Shown here: positions 45,301 to 52,877 of the stretch, one piece after another
How positions within the stretch are numbered: the stretch's first letter is position 1
How the letters are laid out: each line of letters starts with the position of its first letter
Source of the DNA: Candidatus Saccharimonadota bacterium
GTDB taxonomy: Bacteria; Patescibacteriota; Saccharimonadia; Saccharimonadales; Saccharimonadaceae
Length of the DNA: 64,000 nucleotides
NCBI GenBank assembly: GCA_017460625.1
Contig: JAFUAT010000004.1
Span: forward strand, 62,001 to 126,000
Direction: 5' to 3'
Program-made: the position numbers and the translations under genes
Notes under the pieces: model-generated
What the model was told of the DNA's origin: nothing
The model's database searches: none
The model's input: the letters and a program-made list of their open reading frames with translations, nothing else

Positions 45301-46058
45301 TGCTTTGGGAAAGAGATTTGATGGGGCTTTATCTTTCTGCACATCCGCTGGATAAATACGATCTTTATTTTGAAGAGCAATGCCACCCGATGAGCGTAGT
45401 AAATCCCGAAAATCACGGCAAGACAGCCTGTGTCGGTGGGATTATTACAAATGTACGAGTGATCAACACCAAAAAAGGCGACAAAATGGCTTTTGTAAAA
45501 ATTGAAAGCAAGTCGGACGAGCTAGAAATAATCGTATTCCCAAAAACCTTTGCCACTTGTGGTGCGAAGCTAGAAGTAGATAACGTGATTCGAGTACAGG
45601 GAGAAATTGACGCAGCGGATAGGGAAGGGAATATCGGCAACGAAGTAAAAATCAAAGCCGAAGTGGTAGAGTTGGTTTCTGATGATACTCTAGAAAACTA
45701 CAAAGCTACTGGCACTAGAATTGCCGCACCGTGGAAGGCGGCGCAGCCAGAGGGGGCGGCCTTTTGGCGTCAAAAACGACCAACGGAAATTGACGCGCCA
45801 AAGGTTCTGAAAAATATTCCGAAGGATCCGCGCAAAGAGAGATTGTTTATTTTAATGGACGATTTAAATGACACAAAACTTCTTACCAAGATTCGTCAGG
45901 CGGCTGCAAATTATATGGGGATGCAAGAGGCCATAATCGTATTTTATGATGCGGGAGAAAAACGCGCTCTTAAAATGCCGTTTAAAGTCGATATCTGCAT
46001 AAACTTTCTAGATGAACTAAGGGGGCTTGTTGGTGAAAGCCATGTAAAAGTGGTATAA
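42369..46058 (+). CDS. dnaE: DNA polymerase III subunit alpha
   Basis: Replicative polymerase, 1229 residues. The N-terminal PHP domain has HLHNHTHYSLLDG and VTDHGTMSG with most metal-binding residues in place. The polymerase core has GPGRGSAAGSILAYAL and the catalytic PDIDTDI motif, plus RNHGVHACGVII and AMVALYRPGPM; a helix-hairpin-helix region and OB fold follow (VGGIITNVR). The C-terminal domain is the DnaE1 type. Starts eight bases after the Cys-rich gene and its stop codon lies within the smpB -10 box. Confidence 0.97.
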   Translation: MKLKPSDFVHLHNHTHYSLLDGLTKVPELVDFVKEDGMEAVAVTDHGTMSGLVELYECCNAAEIKPILGLEAYVAARKRTDKDATHDKRRFHVTLIAMNNKGFENLCRIMSDAEINGKYYKPRTDHEMLEKYNEGIICLSGCMGSEISEAIRADDDERALKLIDWYRNVFKDRFYLEMQDHGHPLSSTHSAEQKKVNDWHMAHAKELGLPLVVTCDAHYLKKEDQDAHEVLLCIGTAANLSDKNRMTLKDYDLHVIPAEEIISHWEETCPEAVLNTKKIADRCNVDLQLGRILIPKFPVPDGEDEKSYLDKLVFQGLVYRYGDKKLDETLELTVPECRKILETIDKERDEMHQILPRIDYELSVVDKMGYNGYFLIVQDFINWGKSQRIVYGPGRGSAAGSILAYALRITDLDPLKYDLLFERFLNPDRISMPDIDTDIQDTRRDEVIEYCTRKYGDGRVSNIATFGKMMAKNAVRDVARVLEVPYAEADRLAKMVPDPVQGHHVHLADAIKEVPDLKAEYESNPTSKEVIDYASRLEGTIRNHGVHACGVIIAPDDLVKFLPLEVSAKGPIAAQFPMTQVEELGLLKMDFLGLSNLSVINNALRMIRKVYHEDIDMSTLPLDDEETYKLFQRAETTGVFQLESAGMKRYLRDLKASSFEDIIAMVALYRPGPMQFIDSFIRRKHGEEPITYLHPGLENSLKSTYGIMIYQEQFMQISKEWCGFTGGQADTLRKAVGKKKVKLMEQVKPQFIEGAVKVGGATEEIAETFWNQLLDFANYCFNKSHAACYALVAYWTAYLKAHYPDAFMAALMTSDMRWTEKLAPEIAECKRMGMKVLGPDINQSYGDFGIVGGEKTIRFGLSGVKNMGKSLIEEIVIPEREKNGPFKSVCDFAKRVDSTKFNKKSWESAIKTGAFDSFGYSRSDLLFNLEAIQAFGTKSQKDNKSGQLDLFSLMGKAGEIPDVEIKPAPTQHSNKEQLLWERDLMGLYLSAHPLDKYDLYFEEQCHPMSVVNPENHGKTACVGGIITNVRVINTKKGDKMAFVKIESKSDELEIIVFPKTFATCGAKLEVDNVIRVQGEIDAADREGNIGNEVKIKAEVVELVSDDTLENYKATGTRIAAPWKAAQPEGAAFWRQKRPTEIDAPKVLKNIPKDPRKERLFILMDDLNDTKLLTKIRQAAANYMGMQEAIIVFYDAGEKRALKMPFKVDICINFLDELRGLVGESHVKVV

Positions 46059-46059
46059 T
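46054..46059 (+). promoter_or_regulatory. leaderless promoter of smpB, overlapping the dnaE stop
   Basis: TGG-TATAAT with six bases to ATG 46066. The dnaE TAA (46056-46058) is inside the box. Confidence 0.75.
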
Positions 46060-46065
46060 CTAGGT

Positions 46066-46479
46066 ATGAAGAAAAAGAGTGTGCCTGCAACAGTTACGGA
46101 GAATCGCCGAGCTCATTTTGATTACCAACTTGGCGAGGAACTGGTTTGTGGGATGTCTCTTACTGGGCCACAAGTCAGACTAATACGCGACCATCATGTA
46201 CAGCTTAAAGGGTCTTACGTGGCGATCAGAAATAGCGAGCTGTGGTTGTATGGATTAACACTTGGTGCAGAAACTACATCTAACATTCGTTTGCTCGCCA
46301 CGAAAAAGCAAATTGAGAGTCTAGAGCGAGCAAAAGTTGCTGGTTCTACGATTGTGCCGGTGAGACTACTTGGCGGCGGAAGACACATTAAACTCGTAAT
46401 TGCGACTGGCAAGGGTAAGAAAAAATACGATAAGCGCGAAACCATTAAAAAACGCGACATCGAAAGGGGAAAATATTAA
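46066..46479 (+). CDS. smpB: SsrA-binding protein SmpB
   Basis: Carries tmRNA to stalled ribosomes. The OB-like core has TENRRAHFDYQLGE, the tmRNA-contact strand CGMSLTGPQVRLIRD (usually G-T-E-V-K-S), and the basic C-terminal tail KGKKKYDKRETIKKRDIERG. Length 137 is a little short at the C-terminus. The tmRNA gene was not found in this window. Overlaps xth by one base (TAATG). Confidence 0.95.
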   Translation: MKKKSVPATVTENRRAHFDYQLGEELVCGMSLTGPQVRLIRDHHVQLKGSYVAIRNSELWLYGLTLGAETTSNIRLLATKKQIESLERAKVAGSTIVPVRLLGGGRHIKLVIATGKGKKKYDKRETIKKRDIERGKY

Positions 46480-47330
46480 TGGTCCAAAAGGTTAGGATTT
46501 TTTCTTGGAATGTGAATGGGATTCGGGCGGTGCTTCGGAAAAAGGCTTTGCAAGATTTCATCTCCGAATATCAGCCGGATATTTTATGTCTTCAGGAAAT
46601 CAAGGCTCGTCCTGAGCAGGTTGATTATGAATTTGACGGATATAAAGTATTTTGGAATCCAGCAGAACGAATGGGTTACAGTGGGACTGCGACGCTGGTT
46701 TCTGAAAAATTTTTAGCTTCCTTTTCTTTGCGGGGCTTATCACCAAAAAATATCATACACTGGTTCTCAGAAAACAGTGTCGCAGTCTCCGAAGGTCGCA
46801 TTTTAGTGCTGGACTATGGGTGCTTTTATTTGGTGAATGTTTATACGCCAAATTCTAAGCCAGATTTATCACGGCTTAATCTTAGATATACAAGCTGGGA
46901 TCCTGAGTTTTTGAATCTATTAAAAGAGCTAGAAAAAGAAAAACCTGTCATAACTTGTGGAGATTTTAACGCCGCTCATAATGAAATTGATATCGCAAGG
47001 CCTGATTCTAATCACCATAGTGCTGGATTTACTGACGAAGAAAGAAAAGGTATTTCTAATTTAATTCGAGCTGGGTTTGTGGACACATTTCGCGCTATTC
47101 ATCCAAAGGCTGAGCGCTACACTTGGTGGAGTCACTGGGGGCAGGCAAGAGCAAACAATGTTGGTTGGCGGATTGATTATTTCTTTATTTCGGAGAATCT
47201 CCGCAAAAGTTTGGTAGATGCTGAAATTTACGAGAGTATAATGGGCTCGGATCATTGCCCGATTTCGATTGAACTGAATTTAAAACCTAATGGAAGCGCG
47301 TCTTTTTCTTCCGAAACGGAGAAACATTAA
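46479..47330 (+). CDS. xth: exodeoxyribonuclease III (AP endonuclease)
   Basis: Cleaves DNA at abasic sites and trims 3' ends. Motifs: SWNVNGIRAVLRKKAL at the N-terminus, CLQEIK with the metal-binding Glu, LVNVYTPNS, the CGDFNAAHNEIDIA stretch, TWWSHWG, and the C-terminal GSDHCPISI with the catalytic His. 283 residues with a short Ser-rich tail. Overlaps smpB by one base. Confidence 0.96.
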   Translation: MVQKVRIFSWNVNGIRAVLRKKALQDFISEYQPDILCLQEIKARPEQVDYEFDGYKVFWNPAERMGYSGTATLVSEKFLASFSLRGLSPKNIIHWFSENSVAVSEGRILVLDYGCFYLVNVYTPNSKPDLSRLNLRYTSWDPEFLNLLKELEKEKPVITCGDFNAAHNEIDIARPDSNHHSAGFTDEERKGISNLIRAGFVDTFRAIHPKAERYTWWSHWGQARANNVGWRIDYFFISENLRKSLVDAEIYESIMGSDHCPISIELNLKPNGSASFSSETEKH

Positions 47331-47331
47331 A

Positions 47332-48120
47332 GTGGAATTTTTAGAAAAAATTACCAGCAACCCGTACAAAGATTTGTATTGGAACGTTCCGGACGATCAA
47401 AAATTTGGCTCGGCTGCGGTGATTGGCGGAAATGGTCAAAATTTTCGTTCAGTGATAAAAACGGCTGAGTACTTAACCAACTCTTTTCCGCTAAAAGAGG
47501 TAAAAACCGTTCTTCCTGATAGTTTAAAGTCAAAATTGCCACCGCTAGATAATTTCGTTTTTCTTAAAACTACTGATATGGGTAGTTTTTGTGATGTGGA
47601 TGAGATGAAAGGAGTGATTGATAGCTCTGATTTTAATCTGATTGTAGGTGATTTATCCAAAAATAAGGTCACAGGGATGGCGCTTTCTAGCGCGTTTTTA
47701 TCTTCCGAAAAACCTTTGCTGATTACAAGAGATACGATTGATTTAGTTGCTAGAGAAAAGCTTGAACAAATTTTGATGCGTGATAATTTAACGATTTTTG
47801 GCTCCATCATGCAATGGCAAAAAATCTTTCGCGGGATTTACTATCCTAAGGTTTTGCAACCTTCGCAGTCGCTGATCAATGTGGCTGAGAGTTTTCATAA
47901 ATTCACGCTTAGTTTTCCGGTGCAAGTTTTGACACTTCATGATAATCAGATTTTGATTGCTAAAAATGGAGTGGTAAAAGTAGTACCAATTGAAAAGTCT
48001 GGCTATCCTGCCATTACGGTTTGGAACGGGGAACTAGCATCGAAAATCGCGGCAATGAATTATTATAATCCAGATAAATTTATCGAGGCGACGGTGGCAG
48101 CGATTTTTAAAGATAATTAG
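47332..48120 (+). CDS. degenerate NAD(P)HX dehydratase-like (ribokinase-fold) protein
   Basis: About 262 residues from a GTG at 47332, chosen because it follows the xth stop and a CGGAG site; an upstream in-frame ATG at 47290 would lie in xth. The N-terminal AAVIGGNGQNFRSVIKTAEYL resembles the start of NnrD-type ADP-dependent NAD(P)HX dehydratases. The signature that carries the catalytic Asp (N-x-G-M-A-T-G-G-x-G-D) is absent: the matching region reads KSGYPAITVWNGELA. So the enzyme activity is doubtful, and a divergent paralogue or other ribokinase-like role is possible. Confidence 0.6.
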   Translation: MEFLEKITSNPYKDLYWNVPDDQKFGSAAVIGGNGQNFRSVIKTAEYLTNSFPLKEVKTVLPDSLKSKLPPLDNFVFLKTTDMGSFCDVDEMKGVIDSSDFNLIVGDLSKNKVTGMALSSAFLSSEKPLLITRDTIDLVAREKLEQILMRDNLTIFGSIMQWQKIFRGIYYPKVLQPSQSLINVAESFHKFTLSFPVQVLTLHDNQILIAKNGVVKVVPIEKSGYPAITVWNGELASKIAAMNYYNPDKFIEATVAAIFKDN

Positions 48121-48743
48121 TGTTCTAATTTCTTTTCTATATCTACCGCGTCTCTAGAAATGTGGTGACGGCGCTGCGATAAAAAGAACCAGAGAATGAT
48201 TGAAATTATCACCGCAATAACTGTAATGGTGATTTTTGCGGCGAGACCCCATCCTGAAGCGTAAAGTGTCCAGGTAGCTACAAGTGCGATTAAAAATAGA
48301 TAAAACATGCGGCGCGCCATGATGATTTTTTTGGCCTTTTTGAAATTTTTTCGCATCAAGGAATTTTTCGTGCAATCGTCTGGATGGCCTAAGAGTTTGC
48401 CGTATACTGCGTATTCGATAATTAAAGCAATAACGGAATAGGTAAGAAAGATGATTAGCCCGGCGACGAAATCAACCCTAAAGGTAAAGAATATGATCAT
48501 AGAAAAGGCGATCAAGGCGTCAGCTAACATGTCATATTTGGCGGCGTATTTACGATATTTTGGGGTTTTGTTTTTTGGAAAAGGCCACCTTGATGCGCAG
48601 GTACCATCAAAAGCGTCGGTTAATTCGCCAATGATAAAGATTAAAAAGCCCGTTGCGATTTCTATACGCGTAAAACTAAGCATAAAAAGTATGATTGCTA
48701 AAATAATTCTAGAAAAAGTTAGAATATCTGCCAAATATCTCAT
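48117..48743 (-). CDS. CDP-alcohol phosphatidyltransferase family membrane protein
   Basis: Integral membrane protein with about five or six helices. The family motif is present with an unusual gap: ELTDAFDGTCASR then about 15 residues before KYDMLADA, instead of the usual 8-9 residues and a Gly before the second Asp pair. Family enzymes join CDP-diacylglycerol to glycerol-P, inositol-P or similar. Starts two bases after the glycosyltransferase stop (minus strand); the two probably make phospho- or glycolipid. Its 3' end overlaps the convergent 47332 gene by four bases. Confidence 0.85.
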   Translation of the reverse strand: MRYLADILTFSRIILAIILFMLSFTRIEIATGFLIFIIGELTDAFDGTCASRWPFPKNKTPKYRKYAAKYDMLADALIAFSMIIFFTFRVDFVAGLIIFLTYSVIALIIEYAVYGKLLGHPDDCTKNSLMRKNFKKAKKIIMARRMFYLFLIALVATWTLYASGWGLAAKITITVIAVIISIILWFFLSQRRHHISRDAVDIEKKLEH

Positions 48744-48745
48744 GA

Positions 48746-49966
48746 TTACATTTTAATATATTTTTCTAATTTGTCAACAACTCTAGAAACCCGCACTACG
48801 TCACGATTTTTTAGCATCGCCTTGGACATTTTTTCGATTTGGTCTGGGTTTTTCATGAGTTCCTCTAGGGAAGCAGCGATTGATTCTCGGCTAGGACCGC
48901 TGGTTAAAATAGAGCCAGCACTCGGCGCGATTTCTTTTAAATCTGGATCTACATAGAGGACTGGCGTGCCAGCCGATTCGGCTTCGATTAAAGTCATGCC
49001 AAAAGTATCAAAATGATATGAAACCAAAACATCTAGGTGACTTTTGATGATTTCTGGGTAGATTTTTGAAAATGGTTTTGGACCATGAAATTTAACATTT
49101 AAGTGACGCGCTTTTACATATTTTTGGGCGCGAGAAAGGTCGTTACCATCGCCATAGACATCTAAACGATATTTGCCGTTTACAAGCTCTAGAGCCTGCA
49201 AAAACGGAAGAATTCGTTTTTCTTTTGACACGCGAGAGTGCCAGATGATTTTCATGGTTTCACCGGGAAGAAGGGCTTTTGGTGTGAGATTTGAAATGAA
49301 AAGACTGTCTTCTACGCCGTTAGGTAGAACTTTGGCAGGACGTTTTAACCCCATTTTGACCAATTTGATTTTAAAGTGTTCGGACGGAGTAAGGACTAGG
49401 TCGGCATTTGCAGCGTGATTCACCATAAGCGACCACATTTTGGAAGCGGCGATAGTGGGGGCGAGCTCTTCGTTTTTTGGGATTTTGATATGGTGGGGAA
49501 GATACCAAGAATGGAACCAGTTAAGAAGCAGCGCTGTGATGGTTCTTAGCCCGGCTGGGATGAGGTTTTGCTCGCCGATATCTTCGCGGCCGTGCATGAC
49601 TTGAATGGTTTTGATTTGATATTTTTTTCCGAGCCTAAGGCCTGCGATGGAGCAACCTGCCTCGTAGTGAACGTAAAAAACATCAAAATCTTTCAGCTCT
49701 GGGTGCTCTTTTTCTAGCTGGCGTTCGATGATTTTAGGGCGACGTGCGATGGGAGTTATACCGCGGCCGATAAAACAACAAGATTTAACTGGGAAGATGT
49801 TTTCCTTGGCTAACTTTTGACGTTCTTCTGGTGATTTGGGATAGGAGCTAGAAAAAACATAAACGGTGTGTCCGCGTTTTTCTAGTTCCTTTTTTTGCGC
49901 GGTGATGGTGGTGACAATACCGCCTGTAAGATCTAAATAGCAATCCGAAAAAAACGCAATTTTCAT
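48746..49966 (-). CDS. GT4-family glycosyltransferase
   Basis: GT-B fold, 406 residues. N-terminal domain has FFSDCYLDLTGGIVTTITAQKKELEKRGH with the Gly-rich acceptor loop and MHGREDIGEQN; the donor domain has LPNGVEDSLF, WHSRVSKEKRILPFLQALE, YGDGNDL, and DTFGMTLIEAESAGTPVL, with the E-x7-E motif. Resembles diacylglycerol glucosyltransferases (UDP-glucose users), which matches the lipid gene next to it and galU. Acceptor unproven. Confidence 0.88.
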   Translation of the reverse strand: MKIAFFSDCYLDLTGGIVTTITAQKKELEKRGHTVYVFSSSYPKSPEERQKLAKENIFPVKSCCFIGRGITPIARRPKIIERQLEKEHPELKDFDVFYVHYEAGCSIAGLRLGKKYQIKTIQVMHGREDIGEQNLIPAGLRTITALLLNWFHSWYLPHHIKIPKNEELAPTIAASKMWSLMVNHAANADLVLTPSEHFKIKLVKMGLKRPAKVLPNGVEDSLFISNLTPKALLPGETMKIIWHSRVSKEKRILPFLQALELVNGKYRLDVYGDGNDLSRAQKYVKARHLNVKFHGPKPFSKIYPEIIKSHLDVLVSYHFDTFGMTLIEAESAGTPVLYVDPDLKEIAPSAGSILTSGPSRESIAASLEELMKNPDQIEKMSKAMLKNRDVVRVSRVVDKLEKYIKM

Positions 49967-49972
49967 GGTTTT

Positions 49973-49978
49973 ATTATA
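49973..49978 (-). promoter_or_regulatory. leaderless promoter of the glycosyltransferase-lipid operon
   Basis: Minus-strand TATAAT (no TG) with six bases to the ATG at 49966. Confidence 0.68.
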
Positions 49979-50025
49979 TTCCTAAAATGTGAGAGTGGTC
50001 AAGGTTTGATAAATACAAGAAACCT

Positions 50026-51342
50026 TTATTGACCGGTGAGCCAATTCCAAATACCTTCGAAGAAGGATGGCTCGTTTGATGGAAGTTCAGTAGCTTCATC
50101 TACCGTGACGGTTTCTTCGCCACCACCAGCATAGGAAGCATCGCTATAGCTTGGTGAGATTTGTTCGCCAGTGACAAGTAAGCGATAGCGAGAAGTGCCA
50201 AGCGGCGTACAAGTGACTAGGGTAATAAGTGGGCGATCCGTTTGAACAACCAGCGCTGCAACGTTGGTTGGCTCTATCACCTGTTTGCCAGAAACTTTGT
50301 AAGTATAGCGGACGGAATTATAATTTACATAAATCAAGTCGCCTTCTTCGAGACGCTCTAGACCAGAGAAAATGTATTTGTATGGATTGGAGCTGTAGAC
50401 ATCGCCCGCGGAGTGACCGGTGATGATAAAGTTGCCGATTTCGCCAGGATAAGCGCTAGCGCCAGCAATCCGGTAATGTGCTACGCCGTGATTCATTGCC
50501 GCCATCACGTCAGACAAGGGCACGTCGAAATTTATCGGCACGTCGATATTTAATTTCGGAATGATAAGGCGCGGGTCCGCGGAAACGGTTTGAGTGATGG
50601 TTGGATCCAAAGCCTCAATTTCGGTGGCTGGGGCGTTTCCTGGAGAAACATAGGCCATGATTGGCGCAAAAATCATTCGGTTGTATTGCAAAAACAAAAT
50701 CGTCAGAACCACAGTAATGCCAGCGATAATTGGAATAAAACGACGATGGCGACGAGATTTTTTGGCGCTGTCGGTGGCTTTTTTGCGAATTTTGCGACGA
50801 AGGCTGTCTGCGATACTTTCGGTTTCGTCGCCAGAATACTGGTCGTTTGAAACACTGTCTAGGGAAAGACCTGGTTTAGTCTCGCCAGATTTGTTTGTAT
50901 TGTTGCGACTTCCTATGCGACTTAACATAGAAGTGATTTCTTCGTCTTCGGCTTGCTCACGCGCGTCTTTTAAACGTTCCTTCGCAATGTAATTTCGGGC
51001 GGCATTGGAATAATACTCGCTGTAATACTTTTGGTAATAATCCTGCCAGGCGGAGTGGTAGGTCCGCCAAGAATCGGAATTCACTCTGGACGGGTTCGGG
51101 ACGTTCTTGTAATGGGTTGGGGTAGAATAACCACCTGTGGAGGCCTGGCTGCCACTATAAATTCCTTGACGAGCGCCTGTGTAGCCGCTGTTTTGGCCGC
51201 TGAGTGGGCCGTTTTGGGCGCTAGAAGCATAAGCCGCTAAGACCTTTTGTCTAGCGATATCTACCGCGGCACGTCTCTCTGCATCACTGGATGCACTTCT
51301 ACTAAAGCCATTAGAAAATTGCCCACCAGTATCTGAATCCAT
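50026..51342 (-). CDS. sortase (class E/D-like transpeptidase)
   Basis: Anchors surface proteins to the wall through a Cys thioester. From the ATG at 51342 it is 438 residues: a long Ser/Gly/Tyr-rich cytoplasmic N-terminus (about 210 aa), a membrane helix near 220, and the sortase domain with His310 (ITGHSAG), Cys378 (LVTCTPLG) and Arg385, the full catalytic triad. A Glu/Asp-rich tail follows. Likely substrates are the PDTG proteins at 1-1242 and 27835-29391. The unusual long N-terminus may be a regulatory or interaction region. The ATG is chosen because the -10 box sits six bases upstream. Confidence 0.92.
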   Translation of the reverse strand: MDSDTGGQFSNGFSRSASSDAERRAAVDIARQKVLAAYASSAQNGPLSGQNSGYTGARQGIYSGSQASTGGYSTPTHYKNVPNPSRVNSDSWRTYHSAWQDYYQKYYSEYYSNAARNYIAKERLKDAREQAEDEEITSMLSRIGSRNNTNKSGETKPGLSLDSVSNDQYSGDETESIADSLRRKIRKKATDSAKKSRRHRRFIPIIAGITVVLTILFLQYNRMIFAPIMAYVSPGNAPATEIEALDPTITQTVSADPRLIIPKLNIDVPINFDVPLSDVMAAMNHGVAHYRIAGASAYPGEIGNFIITGHSAGDVYSSNPYKYIFSGLERLEEGDLIYVNYNSVRYTYKVSGKQVIEPTNVAALVVQTDRPLITLVTCTPLGTSRYRLLVTGEQISPSYSDASYAGGGEETVTVDEATELPSNEPSFFEGIWNWLTGQ

Positions 51343-51348
51343 AAAATA

Positions 51349-51354
51349 ATTATA
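51349..51354 (-). promoter_or_regulatory. leaderless promoter of the sortase gene
   Basis: Minus-strand TGC-TATAAT with six bases to the ATG at 51342. Confidence 0.75.
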
Positions 51355-51431
51355 GCATAATTTATGAAAATATGTTAAAATTATATCGGACACCCGTTGT
51401 CCGATTGTTGTTGGTTTCAAGCCCCTTTTGG

Positions 51432-51528
51432 GGTTTGAAGCGGGCGAATGGCGGAATTGGTAGACGCGCTAGACTCAAAATCTGGTTCTCGCAAGAGAGT
51501 GTGGGTTCAAGTCCCACTTCGCCCACCA
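51432..51528 (+). tRNA. tRNA-Leu (anticodon CAA)
   Basis: Seven-bp acceptor stem GGGCGAA/TTCGCCC with encoded CCA (51526-51528), anticodon stem CTAGA/TCTGG with loop CTCAAAA, the class II long variable arm and T-arm GTGGG-TTCAAGT-CCCAC. The long variable arm is right for Leu. Confidence 0.95.
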
Positions 51529-51535
51529 TTAGCTT

Positions 51536-51561
51536 AAACTTTCTTTCAAGAAAGAAAGTTT
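51536..51561 (+). terminator. hairpin downstream of tRNA-Leu
   Basis: An 11-bp perfect A/T-rich stem (51536-51546 with 51551-51561) with loop CAAG; no T-tract directly behind, so possibly a processing or stability hairpin. Confidence 0.5.
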
Positions 51562-51579
51562 AGCAAAGAAAGCATGTAT

Positions 51580-51617
51580 AAAAAAGAAAACAGGCGCATG
51601 TCCTGATTTTCTTTTTT
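51580..51617 (+). terminator. terminator downstream of tRNA-Leu
   Basis: Stem of about 15 bp with one bulge (51580-51594 with 51602-51617), ending in T6. Confidence 0.75.
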
Positions 51618-51648
51618 GATTATTGACAAATCACTGCGTGATTTGTGG

Positions 51649-51669
51649 CAAGTCCCTCCTCGCCCACCA
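51649..51669 (+). repeat. partial second copy of the tRNA-Leu 3' end
   Basis: Twenty-one bases, 19 identical to tRNA-Leu positions 51508-51528, including CGCCCACCA. It follows an 8-bp hairpin (CAAATCAC/GTGATTTG). No intact tRNA is attached to it. The stretch 51529-51866 has no gene; apart from these items and the 51829 promoter I see nothing else in it. Confidence 0.75.
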
Positions 51670-51828
51670 AATTTTATCGCGTAAAAGCTTAAAATTAAAA
51701 TCTTTTTTAGTTTACCCTCTAGAGAATAAGGGGGTGGATAACAACTTATTTTTGTTATTAGCCCTAAAGGTACCTTTTTTTAGTGATGCATATCGCCTAC
51801 CATTTTTTGATTATTAAATGATACGTGA

Positions 51829-51834
51829 TATAAT
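51829..51834 (+). promoter_or_regulatory. promoter of the 51867 gene
   Basis: CGTGA-TATAAT, about 30 bases before ATG 51867, with a GGAGG site in between. Confidence 0.65.
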
Positions 51835-51866
51835 GAAGTTATCATTAGCTAAATGGAGGACGAAGG

Positions 51867-52673
51867 ATGAAGAGCGAGGAAACTCATCCAACCCAAACAA
51901 AAATAACGGCCGAAAAGCCAGAAGTAACCGATACGAACGAAAAGGCTACCGCCGAGAAAAAGCCTGCTACCAGCAAGAGCGCACCGTCAAAAAATAAATT
52001 CAACACAAAACTTATCGCGATTATAGCAGCAGCGGTTGTAGCCGTCATTGTTATTATTGTTGTCGTAATGAATATCACTAAACCAAGCTTTGAAGAATAC
52101 GATCTTAAAGGTCTAACCATCAAAGAAGCCTGCGAAAAAGCTCGTAAAGCCGGTTGGAGAGTTTCTTCTGTTACATCGCGCGACTACTCCGATAAGACTG
52201 ATTGCTACAACACCGACAAAACCGTTACTGATTATGACTACTTTAACTTTAATAAGACCGTAGATATTTACTTTGGCGAGAAGAAAGAACAACCAAAGGA
52301 AGAACCAGAAGAGGAGCCTGAAAAAGAACCTAAGGAAGAGAAAAAGGAAGAACAGTCAGCACCGAGCACGCCTGCTACTCCAAGTACTCCAGCACCAAGC
52401 GCAAGCTCTTCTAGCACCAACTGGAGACAACTACTCAAAGAATACGAAGCGTGGGTTGATAAGTATATTGACTTCATGGCTAGATATAAAAACGCTACCG
52501 ACACTACTTCAAAACTCAATATGCTTAGCGAGTACAACAGCCTACTCACCGAAATGACTGAATGGAGCGAAAAAGTTGACAAGGAAAAGAGCGACCTTAG
52601 CGGCTCGGATTTGACAGAATACTTGCAGACTATCACTCGTATCAGTCAGAAGATAAGCCAAATACAGTATTAA
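51867..52673 (+). CDS. single-pass membrane protein with PASTA-like and C-terminal helical (DUF6591-like) domains
   Basis: Order: a hydrophilic Lys/Glu/Thr-rich N-terminus (about 48 residues), one membrane helix of strongly hydrophobic Ile/Val/Ala (about 50-70), a PASTA-like segment starting DLKGLTIKEACEKARKAGWRV with two Cys pairs nearby, a Pro/Glu-rich spacer (PKEEPEEEPEKEPK), a Ser/Pro/Thr-rich stretch, and a roughly 80-residue helical domain starting WRQLLKEYEAWVDKYIDFM. 268 residues. PASTA domains bind muropeptides in kinases and PBPs; here no kinase domain exists. Probably a surface-exposed wall-contact protein. Confidence 0.78.
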   Translation: MKSEETHPTQTKITAEKPEVTDTNEKATAEKKPATSKSAPSKNKFNTKLIAIIAAAVVAVIVIIVVVMNITKPSFEEYDLKGLTIKEACEKARKAGWRVSSVTSRDYSDKTDCYNTDKTVTDYDYFNFNKTVDIYFGEKKEQPKEEPEEEPEKEPKEEKKEEQSAPSTPATPSTPAPSASSSSTNWRQLLKEYEAWVDKYIDFMARYKNATDTTSKLNMLSEYNSLLTEMTEWSEKVDKEKSDLSGSDLTEYLQTITRISQKISQIQY

Positions 52674-52681
52674 AGTATCAC

Positions 52682-52713
52682 GGTAGCATGGCGCGGTCCA
52701 TGCTACCTTTTTT
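52682..52713 (+). terminator. terminator of the 51867 gene
   Basis: A 10-bp perfect stem (52682-52691 with 52698-52707) and T6. Confidence 0.92.
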
Positions 52714-52791
52714 GATGGCAAGATGCTATCAATTTATGTTGCAAAGGTTGTGAGATAATACGCATCTCTTGTAAAAAATAGGCAAATGTGG

Positions 52792-52797
52792 TATAAT
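52792..52797 (+). promoter_or_regulatory. promoter of the 52878 gene
   Basis: TGG-TATAAT followed by a leader of about 80 bases and an AGGGGGTGG site. Confidence 0.65.
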
Positions 52798-52877
52798 ACA
52801 AGTATAGGTTTGTTTTTAACAACAGATGGACATTAATAAGTTTTGTCTAGATTTTCTTAAAATAGGGGGTGGCAAGA

